Source: Sacculina carcini
Lineage: Eukaryota; Arthropoda; Thecostraca; Sacculinidae
Assembly (NCBI GenBank): GCA_916048095.2
Contig: OU696571.1
Span: forward strand, 11,406,949 to 11,470,948
Direction: 5' to 3'
DNA length: 64,000 nucleotides
Shown here: one piece after another, positions 45,908 to 57,747 of the stretch
Position numbering within the stretch: position 1 is the stretch's first letter
How the letters are laid out: each line of letters opens with the position of its first letter
Notes under the pieces: generated by a model
Database searches by the model: none
The model's input: only the letters and a program-made list of their open reading frames with translations
Told to the model about the DNA's origin: nothing
Position numbers and translations under genes: made by a program

Positions 45908-46294
45908 TCACTCATCCGTGAAACAGGGAACCAGCGCGTGTTTTCGATATCTGCCGCTCAGCGGTATAGCATGTTCTGCCTCTATCAGTACATCCGTGAT
46001 TTTTATCACCCTGTTCTGTTCGGATTGACACTCGTGTGTAGCCATCTGGCTCAGTGTCGTGAATGTTCGCCAGTCCGCCTTCTTGAGGTTCCATTTCCCC
46101 ACGTGGAGTGATATTTGATGTCGCGTTGTTGTGTATGTAAACATCGGATAATGATCGGAGTCATACGTATCGCCGTCCACCGTCCAATGGAATAGTGAGG
46201 CAATGGACGGCGAGCACGCTGATAGATCGATCGCTGTTTGAGTGTTGTTCACGATATGGTGATAGGTTGGCGACCTGTTATTCAATATCACCAA
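45908..46294 (-). pseudogene. LINE endonuclease fragment, 128-residue open frame
   Basis: Minus strand, intact over the region that is frameshifted at 8.7 kb: NNRSPTYHHIVNNTQTAIDL, SACSPSIASLFHW, DSDHYPMFTYTTT, WNLKKADWRTF. It lacks the N-terminal half of the domain. Confidence 0.82.
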
Positions 46295-46860
46295 ATTGTT
46301 TCGTGTCTACAATTTCTGGTTCTTTGACCGAAACACTGACAGCAAAAGCATTTCAGTGGGTTTGGTATAAAGGCTCTGACTTCGTATCGCAAGTACACTG
46401 CTTCCACGTGAGATGGAACCGTCGTCGTAGGGAAGGTGAGCACAAGCAATGCTGTTGCAGTTGGTGTACCGTTTCTCATCGACTTCATGCGTCTGACCTC
46501 CGAGACGCCCTCTTCAGAAAGTCATCGAGTTATTTCTTAGCCGTCGACGTGTCTCAGTTCTGGGGCGTATATTGTGCCTCTCTTTGTGTTCCTACTGCAG
46601 TGTAGCGATACCGATACTGGTCTCAGAATTTTGTCATCCTCATGAGTGTTTTGGTTTGCTTGTCATTGATTTTTTCACAATACGCGACCTGTCTTGTGGT
46701 TTTCCCACTTTTTTTGGTTGATTGTAGCCCCGAATTTTCCTTGTAGCTCTATGTGAATCCAGAAAGGTCCCAGTCTGCCGAAATCATGGTTTTCGGTGGG
46801 CGTGATCACTACATACGAGACATTCGTCTCAATTTTGATTAGAGGCTGAGAGCGTCGCAC
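46288..46860 (-). pseudogene. LINE ORF1 fragment with internal deletion
   Basis: Minus strand: starts MRRSQPLIKIETNVSYVVIT, then TENHDFGRLGPFWIHIELQ, stops, and finally RYEVRAFIPNPLKCFCCQCF with the damaged zinc knuckle. The join after MRRSQPL removes the N-terminal region seen in other ORF1 copies. This copy has the empty site for the Merlin-like insertion of 9.4 kb. Confidence 0.7.
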
Positions 46861-47127
46861 ATCTTGCCGTATCTCCGTAGTTCTTGCCGTAGTTCAGTGC
46901 ATATTTATTCAAATGATGTGAAAGGGTAATTATATACTGGAAACAGGTGCTACACACAGACTCTTCAACGCGTAACCCTAACACACACAACACACTCTTT
47001 CCCACGAATTATCTACTGCTCGAACGAAGTCGTTACTTGTTCTTCACAACGACTAAACACGAGACAACGCAGGCATTTTTCGCTTCAACTTTTTCGAACA
47101 AAGACCTGAATTCTTGTCCGAACAATA
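46861..47127 (-). repeat. LINE 5' untranslated region copy
   Basis: Nearly identical to 15640-15890 and to 50219-50485. Cut at 47127 by the tandem-duplication junction. Confidence 0.6.
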
Positions 47128-47977
47128 TTTTCCGCTTCAGAGAAGATGACCTCTCTGAAGCTGACTTCCCCCTATTGCGTAGGACAGACTGCATCCTGGA
47201 AGTATCCGAATCTGCAAAAAACAGAATGCGGAAACCGGATCATCTGTCGAGACTCGAGGCTTTTGTTCCGCAGTTCATCCACATATTGGTATATGCCCAG
47301 ATTTCCATGGAGTCTCCAGCGCAACCTACCTTTGAACCCTTCGACAGCTTTGCAATGCAGTGGGGTATCTCAACACTCGAGGCATCCGGCCGGCGGCTTG
47401 GGGGCGGTTTTTTGCGTCTTTGAACATAACATGGTGTTCAAATATAGTGGAATATTATTATTTCGTTAAATATATTGTATTCGTTGAAATATCACTCAAT
47501 AAAATGAGGTTGATCAAAGATAAGATGACCCACCACAGTTTTTCTCGTCTTCTCTTTCAGTACAATCCTTTTCTCCGTCACACCGCCAACCCTGTATGAA
47601 AATGAACAGTTTAAAACATTGTGTATCTGTGCAGGAGTCCTATTTACAAATGCATGATAACACAATACATTACAGATTATATGTTGGATGACGCCTAGTG
47701 CTTGGATACGCCAGGCTTGACTCCGGATGACGGCGCTTGGCAATGTTAAAGAATTGCACAAGGCGCTGAGGCTCGCTGCGCGCCAACGCGTAGCACTGCA
47801 CGACAGCGAATGTCAGCCAGAGTTTGGTCGCAGGGCAATTGCCCACGGTTATTTATTGATGGCTGTTATTTACTATTTATTGTTGATTGTTATTATTTAT
47901 TGAGGAACGTGGGCGGAGTGACATTATGGATTGTTATCGGATGATGGTTTATTATTTATTGTTATTTATTTATTATT

Positions 47978-49163
47978 ATGTTTCCAATTCTCTTTCTAGT
48001 CTTTTTTCTTTTCGAACTCTCTTTCTCTCTGAATCTTATCGGCGCTTCCGGTACATGGGGCCACCTTAGGGTGGTAATAGTGCTTGCACTCTTCCCATGC
48101 TACTGGATTTGCCTGTAATTAATAATAATAATAATAATAATAAAACAAGGGCAATCGGTGAATAAATATAGGATATATCACTTAAAGTGTACACGGGGCC
48201 CGTTTTTTGGGTCACCCTGTATAAGATGAAAAGCTCCAGTTTTAGGTACAAAATTTGCTAGGGGTTACGACTTAGGTTTTAAACAATAAACACACGAATT
48301 TTAGATGAAAACAATATTTTAGGTTAAATCAATATTTTTTTATGTGATAACATATTTTCCGACCTCTAATGATATGATATCATAGCTGAGTACCGTCAAG
48401 TCTGCTCGAGCGACACCACTCTCACCTGTATATGTATGATACCAAATCCTCATGCCAGTCGCTAATAATATGCACAGACAGGCCACGATTATCTGACGAG
48501 TCAAATCAAATTCATCGGTAAATATGTCATTGACGTCACTGGTTTGGCGTGCGGAAAATAGCTGTTTTTTAATGAACAATGTACATCACTTTTGTATTAT
48601 TACGTTATACTGCCGTGTACACTGATGGATCTATTATTTATTGTTATTTATTTATTATTATTTTTCCAATTCTCTTTCTAGACTTTTTTCTTTTCGAACT
48701 CTCTTTCTCTCTGAATCTTATCGACGCTTCCGGTACATGGGGCCACCTTAGGGTGGTAATAGTGCTTGCACTCTTCCCATGCTACTGGATTTGCCTGTAA
48801 TTAATAATAATAATAATAATAATAAAACAAGGGCAATCGGTGAATAAATATAGGATATATCACTTAAAGTGTACACGGGGCCCGTTTTTTGGGTCACCCT
48901 GTATAAGATGAAAAAGCTCCAGTTTTAGGTACAAAATTTGCTAGGGGTTACGACTTAGGTTTTAAACAATTAAAACACGAATTTTAGATGAAAACAATAT
49001 TTTAGGTTAAATCAATATTTTTTTATGTGATAACATATTTTTCCGACCTCTAATGATATGATATCATAGCTGAGTACCGTCAAGTCTGCTCGAGCGACAC
49101 CACTCTCACCTGTATATGTATGATACCAAATCCCCGTGCCAGTCGCTAATAATATGCACAGAC
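47978..49163 (+). repeat. LINE 3' end direct repeat pair, duplicate copy
   Basis: The 44620-45805 block shifted by 3358 bases. Confidence 0.65.
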
Positions 49164-49265
49164 AACTGTACGACGGGAAACGGCGCGCAGACGGCACATC
49201 TCTTCTCTATTCTCGGCTGTCTGGTGAACCTTCGAGGGGCTCTTTCGGAGCGCCACAGCTCTACG

Positions 49266-49652
49266 TCACTCATCCGTGAAACAGGGAACCAGCGCGTGTT
49301 TTCGATATCTGCCGCTCAGCGGTATAGCATGTTCTGCCTCTATCAGTACATCCGTGATTTTTATCACCCTGTTCTGTTCGGATTGACACTCGTGTGTAGC
49401 CATCTGGCTCAGTGTCGTGAATGTTCGCCAGTCCGCCTTCTTGAGGTTCCATTTCCCCACGTGGAGTGATATTTGATGTCGCGTTGTTGTGTATGTAAAC
49501 ATCGGATAATGATCGGAGTCATACGTATCGCCGTCCACCGTCCAATGGAATAGTGAGGCAATGGACGGCGAGCACGCTGATAGATCGATCGCTGTTTGAG
49601 TGTTGTTCACGATATGGTGATAGGTTGGCGACCTGTTATTCAATATCACCAA
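49266..49652 (-). pseudogene. LINE endonuclease fragment, duplicate copy
   Basis: Identical in protein to 45908-46294; part of the 3,358-bp duplication. Confidence 0.82.
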
Positions 49653-50218
49653 ATTGTTTCGTGTCTACAATTTCTGGTTCTTTGACCGAAACACTGACAG
49701 CAAAAGCATTTCAGTGGGTTTGGTATAAAGGCTCTGACTTCGTATCGCAAGTACACTGCTTCCACGTGAGATGGAACCGTCGTCGTAGGGAAGGTGAGCA
49801 CAAGCAATGCTGTTGCAGTTGGTGTACCGTTTCTCATCGACATCATGCGTCTGACCTCCGAGACGCCCTCTTCAGAAAGTCATCGAGTTAGTTCTTAGCC
49901 GTCGACGTGTCTCAGTTCTGGGGCGTATATTGTGCCTCTCTTTGTGTTCCTACTGCAGTGTAGCGATACCGATACTGGTCTCAGAATTTTGTCATCCTCA
50001 TGAGTGTTTTGGTTTGCTTGTCATTGATTTTTTCACAATACGCGACCTGTCTTGTGGTTTTCCCACTTTTTTTGGTTGATTGTAGCCCCGAATTTTCCTT
50101 GTAGCTCTATGTGAATCCAGAAAGGTCCCAGTCTGCCGAAATCATGGTTTTCGGTGGGCGTGATCACTACATACGAGACATTCGTCTCAATTTTGATTAG
50201 AGGCTGAGAGCGTCGCAC
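49646..50218 (-). pseudogene. LINE ORF1 fragment, duplicate copy
   Basis: Copy of 46288-46860 with a Met for Lys change at the start of the zinc-knuckle frame and a second empty site for the Merlin-like element (about 50184-50198). Confidence 0.7.
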
Positions 50219-50492
50219 ATCTTGCCGTATCTCCGTAGTTCTTGCCGTAGTTCAGTGCATATTTATTCAAATGATGTGAAAGGGTAATTATATACTGGAA
50301 ACAGGTGCTACACACAGACTCTTCAACGCGTAACCCTAACACACACAACACACTCTTTCCCACGAATTATCTACTGCTCGAACGAAGTCGTTACTTGTTC
50401 TTCACAACGACTAAACACGAGACAACGCAGGCATTTTTCGCTTCAACTTTTTCGAACAAAGACCTGAATTCTTGTCCGAACAATACTCATAA

Positions 50493-50850
50493 GAACATTT
50501 ACACTGAGTCATACAATTTTTTCTAGAACTACTTCAAGAGTTTGATTTTCAGAGCAATATCAGGTATCAAACATGACACAGTGGTCGCTGAGTTGTTGCA
50601 GCACGTGAAACATTGCACTTTCTCTTTGGCTACCTACAGTGGAAAATTCTCTGAACGCAACACATTTCTGAACAGTTAAGACAGCAAGACAATTTGAACA
50701 ACGACATCGCTTGGATAAAATAAACATCTTCTATCTATACCTTTAACATACGAAAAGCGTGATGCTGACATTGTTTCATGTTTTGCAGTTACGATACTTT
50801 TAAATGAAACACACTATTGTTTTTTTTAAATCGAATAGGAACAATAGCCT
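50493..50850 (+). repeat. Exon-like direct repeat R1 (degraded)
   Basis: Matches 51049-51400. It keeps a polypyrimidine/AG before AGCAATATCAGG (50552) and a second TTTTGCAG, but the donor after GCTTGG is destroyed and the frame has stops. 50851-51048 between the repeats is unassigned. Confidence 0.5.
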
Positions 50851-51048
50851 GCTACGTGGTGTCTCCATCTCACTTGCTGATGTATAGGTGGTGACAATGT
50901 TTATGGTCTCGCCGTCCGAGGAAGCATAATGTTGCACACAGCGTACGTCACGAAGTTAGTAAGTTAGGGATTCACAATATGACCATTAGCGACCCAGATT
51001 CCACAGAGTCATCACGTTGACGTGACGACCATGGAGTCTGTTCAGAGG

Positions 51049-51400
51049 AACATTTACACTGGCCCATATACTTTTTTCTATAACTAATTCAGGATTGTGA
51101 TTTTTAGAGCAATATCAGGTATCAAACATGACACCGTGGTCGCTGAGTTGTTGCAGCACGTGAAACATGGCACGTTCTCTTTGGCTACCTACAGTCGAAA
51201 ATTATCTGAACTCAAAACATTTCTGAACAGTCAGATACGACAGCAAGACAATATGAACAACGGTATCGCTTGGGTAAGATATACATCTATTCATTTAACA
51301 TACGAAAAGCGTGATGCTGAAAATGTTTCATGTTTTGTAGTTAGAATACTTTTACATGAAGCACACTATTGTTTTTCTAAATTGAATGGGAACAATATCC
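51049..51400 (+). repeat. Exon-like direct repeat R2
   Basis: Plus strand: TGATTTTTAG acceptor ending at 51107, an open 166-base segment 51108-51273 (ISGIKHDTVVAELLQHVKHG, SRKLSELKTFLNSQ), a GTAAGAT donor at 51274, and a TGTTTTGTAG acceptor ending at 51340. This looks like an internal exon with a 67-base intron. I recognise no family. It could be a decayed host gene or an element exon. Confidence 0.4.
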
Positions 51401-51754
51401 AACTGCATAGACAATTACTGGGAGATATTCACTACAATTTTCGAAGTCTGCGTCACAACTCTTATTATTAAAACATTCGGCGACCTGTTTTAATGTGTCA
51501 AAATGATATTCCGGTGAGCACGTAACGTCTTTAAGTTGGATACTTCCTTTCAGCACAGGCAGTTTCAAATCGATCAGTGATCTCACTCTGGTTTTCTTAT
51601 CACACTGGAACAATTGACAATACCCAATCCTTGTTGTCTTGCGTACAGCACGTTACGTTGGGTTTTGTATTGGTGTTTAGTGTTACCACCGTCAGTCGGG
51701 GACTGCAGTGGTCTTTTTGAGGTTAGATTTACGCGTGGTGTGTGTGTGTGATTT
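51401..51754. other. Unassigned; short conserved-looking frame on the minus strand
   Basis: A 78-residue minus-strand frame (51613-51377) with six Cys (NKSCDADFENCSEYLPVIV) overlaps R2 and may be chance. No known family. Confidence 0.3.
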
Positions 51755-52404
51755 TTATCTCATTGACATGAGCATGCCATGATCAGTAATCGCACGATCT
51801 CTAGGTTCTGGTTCTAGTGCGTCAGGTGGAAGATTCTCTGGCGCTTCTGCGGCTGCTTGGACGGCGTCGTCCGATAAAGCTGTATCTAGCAGATCATCGA
51901 GCCAGTGGGTAGATGTAGGCAGTAGCTCAGTGTACGTTGGCGATGATTGTAAAGGTGAGCGCAGCAGGGATGTCACTGGCTGGCTATCAGGCAAACCGTC
52001 GGCTAATGGCGCGAGGTTTGCCAGCTGTTCCCAGACCGATTCAAGCTCGGCCTGGGGAGTGGCGAGGACTCCCCGAGTAGTCAGCACGGACGTAGTGATC
52101 ATGCAGGTCCGATGCAGCCTGCACATAAGCTAACAGTGAAGTCAAACATGACAGAACCAAGCGAAATGTGTGGGGCAACTCACCAAGAATACAGGTGTTG
52201 TCTAGCCCAAACAGTCGGGTTTGAGGACATTGCCGCTCTTGTCGACACTAGCATCGATCTGTCTAGTTCACATGGAGTAAGGCTATGATTCAGAATCCAT
52301 GATTGGGCGAGTTTAAACCGGAATCTGGCCATTATATCATCCTGACTCAGTCCACTTACCTCTCTTTTAACTCTGGACTCGGGCTTTTGGCTCTTTTGGC
52401 TCAT
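51755..52404 (-). CDS. Two-exon open frame of unknown function, possibly LINE or gag ORF1
   Basis: Minus strand. Exon 1 from ATG at 52404 (MSQKSQKPESRVKREVSGLS, MARFRFKLAQSWILNHSLTP) reaches a GTGAGT donor at about 52185. A TTATGTGCAG acceptor lies near 52119. Joining at this donor and acceptor keeps the frame exactly, giving about 197 residues that end LDDLLDTALSDDAVQAAAEA, PRDRAITDHG and a stop at 51755. The exon 2 tail resembles the broken ORF1-like sequence at 14.4-15.6 kb. The intact frame across a 66-base intron is unusual in this window. The product is acidic and Pro/Leu-rich in its second half with no recognised domain. Confidence 0.45.
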
Positions 52405-52696
52405 GGCTCAAAATAAGACACCAAAAATAACACAAAGCCACAAAAACATATACTTACAGAGCGAGACTCAAACTCGATACCCACGGTTAAGTCGTTTAAG
52501 TGACCGGATCAACTTTTTTGCCTGCCGCCGCGATAGCCCGTTGTCACTGAACCGCTTCGACGGGCGCGTGACCGGAACAATCGGCGGCGGCAGCTGCTGT
52601 GTCGGCACAATGGGCGGCGGCAGTGTTGACAGAAGCTGTTGTGTCAATTGTTGTGGCGACGGCAGCAGCGGCTGGTGGTATTGAGCGCTATTTTGG
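52405..52696. other. Unassigned; Pro/Gln-rich on the minus strand
   Basis: A GGCGGCGGCAG-rich stretch reads as repeats of PPPIVPTQQLPPPIVP on the minus strand (52468-52746 frame). A tRNA-like TTTGAGTCTCGCTC segment lies near 52460. Not assigned. Confidence 0.3.
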
Positions 52697-52808
52697 GAAA
52701 TGTCGCGGTTTGGCGCAGACTCGTGGAGCTCTTCCCAGATTTCCACCCCAGTACCTCCCTGTCTGACTTCGAGACCGCAGCGATATCGGCTCTGAGGACT
52801 GTTTTCTA
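52697..52808 (+). pseudogene. MULE-A transposase fragment, inverted orientation
   Basis: Plus strand: VWRRLVELFPDFHPSTSLSD then FETAAISALRTVF, the second catalytic Asp region of the MULE-A family, in the opposite direction to the other MULE copies. Confidence 0.7.
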
Positions 52809-52876
52809 GACCACCGCTTGCACCCTTGAAACAAAAACACAGAACGAACTAAGTGTACACCGCCGTACTAAGTGTA

Positions 52877-52984
52877 CTGCCGTGTACACTGATGGATCTA
52901 AGTCGGCCAGTGGTGTGGGTTGTGCGTTTGTAAGTGGAGGTATGTGCCGCTCGAGCACGCTGCCACCGAGCGCCTCCATGATGC
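52877..52984 (+). pseudogene. LINE RNase H N-terminal fragment
   Basis: Plus strand: TAVYTDGSKSASGVGCAFVS then GGMCRSSTLPPSASMM, the first motif of a LINE RNase H with its catalytic Asp. It continues the fragment seen at 7788-7812. Cut by MULE-A sequence at 52984. Confidence 0.75.
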
Positions 52985-53530
52985 GGAGAGAGGCGACCGA
53001 ATCAGAGCATGGCAAGTGACAGTGGGGCTGGTTCTCGAAGAGAGCACCATCATGCTCCATGGCCGTCTCACGGCATTCTTTCAGCGAGTACTTGAGACGA
53101 AATCACAAAATATCCATGATTCATCGTAATTATCATCTTCATAAATTTGATAACATCAAACCCTTACTATCAACAGGCGATATATACATATACATACAGC
53201 GATTTACAAAACAACTAAGTAAAATGAAATTTATTGAGCAAGAAGCAACAGAAAGAAGAAACCAAAGCAGTAGATCTGAAAACAATAAAGTTATAAGTAT
53301 GTAGAAAATAATTCAAAAAAAAAACTAAACTTGAAGTTAAGTAATAATTAATTTTTTACAGAATTTAGTGAACGTTTTTTATTTAATAAATATAATGTTA
53401 TAGAATATATAAAATATGTTTAAATATTTCAGTAAACAAAAGGAAACACCAAACAAAGGAAATTTGCCAAATTCCAGCCTGGATCCGTTACGCCCCTAGC
53501 CAGGCCAGGCCATATTATCTTTCATGCCAA
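52978..53530. repeat. Segmental duplicate of 1437-1985, including a MULE-A N-terminus
   Basis: 52978-53060 (minus) encodes MEHDGALFENQPHCHLPCSD and SVASLRI, the start of MULE-A. The rest is the same AT-rich non-coding stretch as at 1.5-1.98 kb. Confidence 0.85.
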
Positions 53531-53696
53531 TATATACATACATACATATACACGAGGAATGAAGCGCGAAGCTTGAGTATACATTACACCGGCATTACCC
53601 AAAATGGATTTGGAGAATGAAGGCTATTATCATCCCAAGGCGAAGCAGGAATGAAGCTTGAAGCGTCTGTATACACTACAATGAATATAGCCTTTA

Positions 53697-53900
53697 ATTG
53701 TCCCAACCACGACCAAGAATACCAAAACAGCGCCAACCAACAAGCCACAAAACAGCTTCTTCAAGAAGCTTCAAGTTGCCATCGCTCACTAAACCGGCCC
53801 AAACAGCTACAAGATTAGTAAAACATCGCCAACCAACAAGCCACAAAACAGCTTCTTCAAGAAGCTTCAAGATGCCATCGCTCAAGTTTTCCCGTGCCCA
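53697..53900. repeat. Minisatellite, two periods
   Basis: Same unit as at 2785-3065 but with one period fewer. Confidence 0.8.
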
Positions 53901-53944
53901 CTTACCGCATACTCTTCATACTCTTGAACTAATCTGATCTAAAC

Positions 53945-55725
53945 TTTCCATTGTGCATCCTTTTCAGAATTTTATGCCTTTGGTAGGCCTGCCTGTTTCT
54001 GAGTCCTTTGAGCAATGAGTTCGCCTATCCCAGGCAAATGTTCCGCTGTGTCATTGCTCTCAGCAGCACTCGCGGCAGCTGCTGGTTGACCGGCTTCAAC
54101 ATCTGTCCCACTTCTGCGCACGTTTGGACCTGCCAATGAATTCGCGACCTCTCCAGGGGCCAACTGCACACTGGTCGACTCGTCCGAGCTCTGTGTCCGC
54201 GACAACCAACCCATCGACAATTCACAACCATCGATAATGCCCATGCTATCCACATTCCTTGAAAGAGACTTGAAAATCAAGCCCTATCTGTCAACCTCAT
54301 CATCCGCAACATGACCGTCAACTAATGATTCACGTTCTTCCAATCCGCCAACAACAGCCGCCCCCCTATACAACAAATTTGAGCTCAAGAATGGATCGAC
54401 GACATCTCCCGAGGTCAACTGCACATTGGTCGTCTCGATTTGGGCTGGGGTCAAGTTTTGTGTCGGCGGCAACCAATCATCGGCAACGCCCAGCTCACTC
54501 ACGTTCATAGAATGAGGCGTGAATTGGAAATCTCTGTCAATCTCATTCTCCACGTGTGGAGAATTCGGAGCGTACTGATCAACACTGACTCCATCATTGT
54601 CATACATATGTGAAGATGGCGATACTGTTTCACCAGAAGCAACTGGAAGCGACTCGGTAGAACAAACATCATCTGCATCATCTCCGACAATAGAGTGACC
54701 AACGTTGGGGCCAGAGACATTGTTGCCCATGTGGGACAAATAGGAACGCAACTCTTCATAGCTATTCAGCCCAATTTAGGCAGCTAAACGATAACCTGCC
54801 ATTAGTTGCCGTTGAAGGAGCTTCCTTCTTCCTCGAGCCTTGACAACGGTCCACCGAGAAGACCACGAAAACCGGATCATCTGCCTTGATTCCAGGCTTT
54901 TGTTGCGCAACTCATCCAGGCATTGAAAGATGCCTGGATTTCCGTGGAATTTCCAGCGCAACCTGCCGTTGAACCCTTCCACAGCGTTGTTTGTCCTATG
55001 GACCTGGTCATAATGGCTGAGAGTCTCGGCATCAACTTTGCTGAGCCAGTGTCTGGATATGTATTCCAGAAACCGCGTCATATTAGCAGATGGCTCGACA
55101 ATCTCATTCTTGATGGCGTCAAACCCAGCCTACAGCAAATGTGATGGCAAAGATGGTAAAGCGCACACTTGCTTCACTGGTCCCCTGAATGCACTTAGCT
55201 TTAAAGACCTGGCCTTGCGAATAACCGCCTGAGTGTAATGAAGAAACACCCTTTCATGTGAACATTCGGGAAGACATCAACCAAGGACGAATGGATCGCT
55301 CTCTCAAAATCGGCCATAGCTGTTTTTGGCGAAAAAGTGGTGGCGATATCTGAGGTAGCCGAGCTCGTGATGGCAAAGAGCGTGTGCCAAATAGCCCTGT
55401 AATGTGCTGCTGTTCTTTTCGTCATAAGGACGAACGCTGTGGGTATGAACATGTTGTACCGCGTGTGAACGGTAAATAGCTTCTGAAACAGTTGTGGGCA
55501 CACGTGAAAGGTCCCATCCACGAAAATTTCACAGTCGACACAAAAGAGAAACTGGAGCCGATTTGAAAGAAAGATCAAGGCAACACCGCCATTGTCGCCC
55601 GCGGTCACTTTACCACGATAAAACTCATCCCCCAGGATACAATTGCCGTACCGTGGACATTGATCTAAAACGCTAGCAAGTTTGTCTGGGGAGCGAGGTA
55701 CTGCCGGTGCACAAGTATACCAAGC
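53945..55725 (-). pseudogene. MULE transposase, copy B2, N-terminus missing
   Basis: Minus-strand copy of MULE-B1. 55725-55201: from RSPDKLASVLDQCPRYGNCI through EIFVDGTFHVCPQLFQKLF (Asp 1) and MADFERAIHSSLVDVFPN (Asp 2) to KGCFF, where a one-base loss destroys the His of the C..H motif. 55081-54776: RTNNAVEGFNGRLRWKF with the Glu. 54751-54284 and 54280-53972: acidic tail. The FLYWCH finger is replaced at 55725 by low-complexity DNA. It lacks the 9-base deletion of B1 near the C..H motif. Confidence 0.85.
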
Positions 55726-55727
55726 AC

Positions 55728-55800
55728 ATATATATATAATATTTTTGGGTTTTTCAATATATGTACACAGAATACGAGAGTATGCTTTTAGCAATAGTAC

Positions 55801-55850
<50 letters not shown>

Positions 55851-56424
55851 GAACATAATGTACGATTATGAGAGAGCACTCAGATATGATTTGTTTGTTT
55901 GTCTGTTTATTTAATGCACGCACACACATATATACATACATACATACATATACACGAGGAATGAAGCGCGAAGCTTGAGTATACATTGCACCGGCAGTAC
56001 CCAAGATGGATTTGAAGAATACAGGCTATAATCATCCCAAGGCGAAGCAGCATTGAAGCTTGAAGCGTTTGTATACACTACAATGAATAAAGCCTTTAAT
56101 TGTCCCAACCACGACCAATAATACCAAAACAGCGCCAACCAACACGCCACAAAACAGCTTCTTCAAGAAGCTTCAAGATGCCATCGCTCAAGTTTTCCCG
56201 TGCCCACTAACCGCATACTCTTCATACTCTTGAACTAATCTGATCTAAACTTTCCATTGTGCATCCTTTTCAGAATTTTATGCCTTTGGTAGGCCTGCCT
56301 GTTTCTGAGTCCTTGAGCAATGAGTTCGCCTATCCCAGGCAAATGTTCCGCTGTGTCATTGCTCTCAGCAGCACTCGCGGCAGCTGCTGGTTGACCGGCT
56401 TCAACATCTGTCCCACTTCTGCGC
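55728..56424. repeat. MULE-B terminal region, third copy, with (CA)n
   Basis: Corresponds to 2375-3290: microsatellites ((CA)n at about 55805-55848), the ATACACGAGGAATGAAG region, one minisatellite period, and the MULE-B C-terminal coding end (56426-56235, minus: GTDVEAGQPAAAASAAESND). It stops at 56424, fused to integrase. Confidence 0.75.
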
Positions 56425-56612
56425 AAGATCTATACCCACTACCTCCCACGTGTCATTTGTCCTAATCGGTGTATGCTCCGGGGCCATTGTCTTTATTTCC
56501 CCCGATCTTTGGCATCTATCACAACGGGCAAGGGCGTCCACCACTAACTTGGTAAGCCCCTCCTAGTAGAATTGTGACCGTATCCTCGCCACAGTCTTTG
56601 TCCTCCCCATGT
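56425..56612 (-). pseudogene. Integrase fragment (HHCC finger to first Asp)
   Basis: Minus strand, same end points on the right as the 16.4-17.06-kb integrase and followed by the same unknown block. Covers GRTKTVARI through TNDTWEVVGID. Fused to a MULE-B tail at 56424. Confidence 0.7.
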
Positions 56613-57241
56613 GAGCCCGGCTATAAAAAATGATCGTACATTACAAACCAGACAACTAATAAAATGAGCGGTCACTAACCAAACACGCAACAGCATATTC
56701 ACACACGCACTAAACATCCCAGGAAAAACGAACTTACGAATGACAAAATTACTCCATAAAAATACATTTGTCCCCTATACAATTAACCAAAAATACATAC
56801 CTGGTAACCCATGTCTACAACAACTACACTACAAGAATGACTAGAACATCCAGTGCACATGGTGCGAAGGAAGGACTTCCTTCAAAAATTGGATCAACTG
56901 CGTCGCAATTGTCCGATGTCCCCGTTTTGACCGTCACAACGGTACGTTGCGTTTTTACAATACACAGCTTATATGCGTAGCCTAGTATCTGTCGCATGCC
57001 GATGTATAGGTGGCCTACCGACTTTATCACTGATTGTAGTTTGCTGTTGTGGAAATCACGACAGTGTTGGAATATTCGCTGACCATAGTTTTGAAATCAG
57101 TGACGCCTGCATCTGAGCCTAACCTGTGCTATATGCAGTAAACAACAACAAATCAGTGTCTTTCTTTCAGTGTATCCAGATTACACTGTATAAGTGTATC
57201 CAGATTGATCCCTATCAACATATGTTATAACAACATCCGCC
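56613..57241. repeat. Unassigned block, copy of 17059-17693
   Basis: Near-identical, with a few small indels. No proven gene. Confidence 0.6.
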
Positions 57242-57747
57242 GCCAAGCTGGTCACACTGCTGATCTGCAGCGCATCTGTGCAAACAGCTGTGGTGGCGAC
57301 TGTGGTGTTGGCGATTTGAGACGATGCACAAGACGCAATAAGTGCTATCACACACACTCAACACAAATACCACACGAAGCAACAAGTGAACTCTTTAGTT
57401 ACGGCGACCTGAATCCGCCGAAGAATTTCGATGAAACTCCTGAACTACTCCAATTTCATCCCCTACGAAGATATTCGTTTGAATTTTTCGTGACAAAAAA
57501 TTTGTTCATGGATTTTTCGCATGTTCCCAAAATGGGAACGTTGGCGCCTTCTGGTACACAAAATCGGGTGTTTTTTGTTATGATTTGTATTGAACGCACT
57601 TTTCTTCACGTTTGATAAATTTATGCCGAATAAAAGTGAATCCAAGTGCCTAGAAGCTATATACACACAATTATAAAAGAAAATCAATACATCAATACAA
57701 TACAATACAATACATCAATATACAGAGAAACACTCAATTGAGAAAGA

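Larger units (their letters stand above)
43770..47127. repeat. 3,358-bp tandem duplication, first copy
   Basis: Starts inside array unit 9 (TTTTCCGCTTCAGAG) and runs through the array end, the LINE 3' repeats, the LINE endonuclease/ORF1 fragment and the LINE 5' region to GTCCGAACAATA, where the second copy begins. Offsets of all internal landmarks are exactly 3358. Confidence 0.95.
47128..50485. repeat. 3,358-bp tandem duplication, second copy
   Basis: Almost identical to 43770-47127. Differences noticed include one base in the GACTTCATGC/GACATCATGC site (46484/49842) and ATTTCTTAG/AGTTCTTAG (about 46542/49900). At the far end, sequence continues into CTCATAAGAACATTTACACT, as in the 15.9-kb LINE copy, which is therefore the original context. 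Confidence 0.95.

Noticed and set aside
52440-52560. tRNA or tRNA-derived SINE (TTTGAGTCTCGCTC box-B-like on the minus strand)
   Set aside because: No complete cloverleaf and no convincing A box; the overlapping Pro/Gln-rich frame gives an alternative explanation.
55805-55848. (CA)n tract as a regulatory Z-DNA element
   Set aside because: An ordinary microsatellite in a duplicated low-complexity block; no gene next to it.
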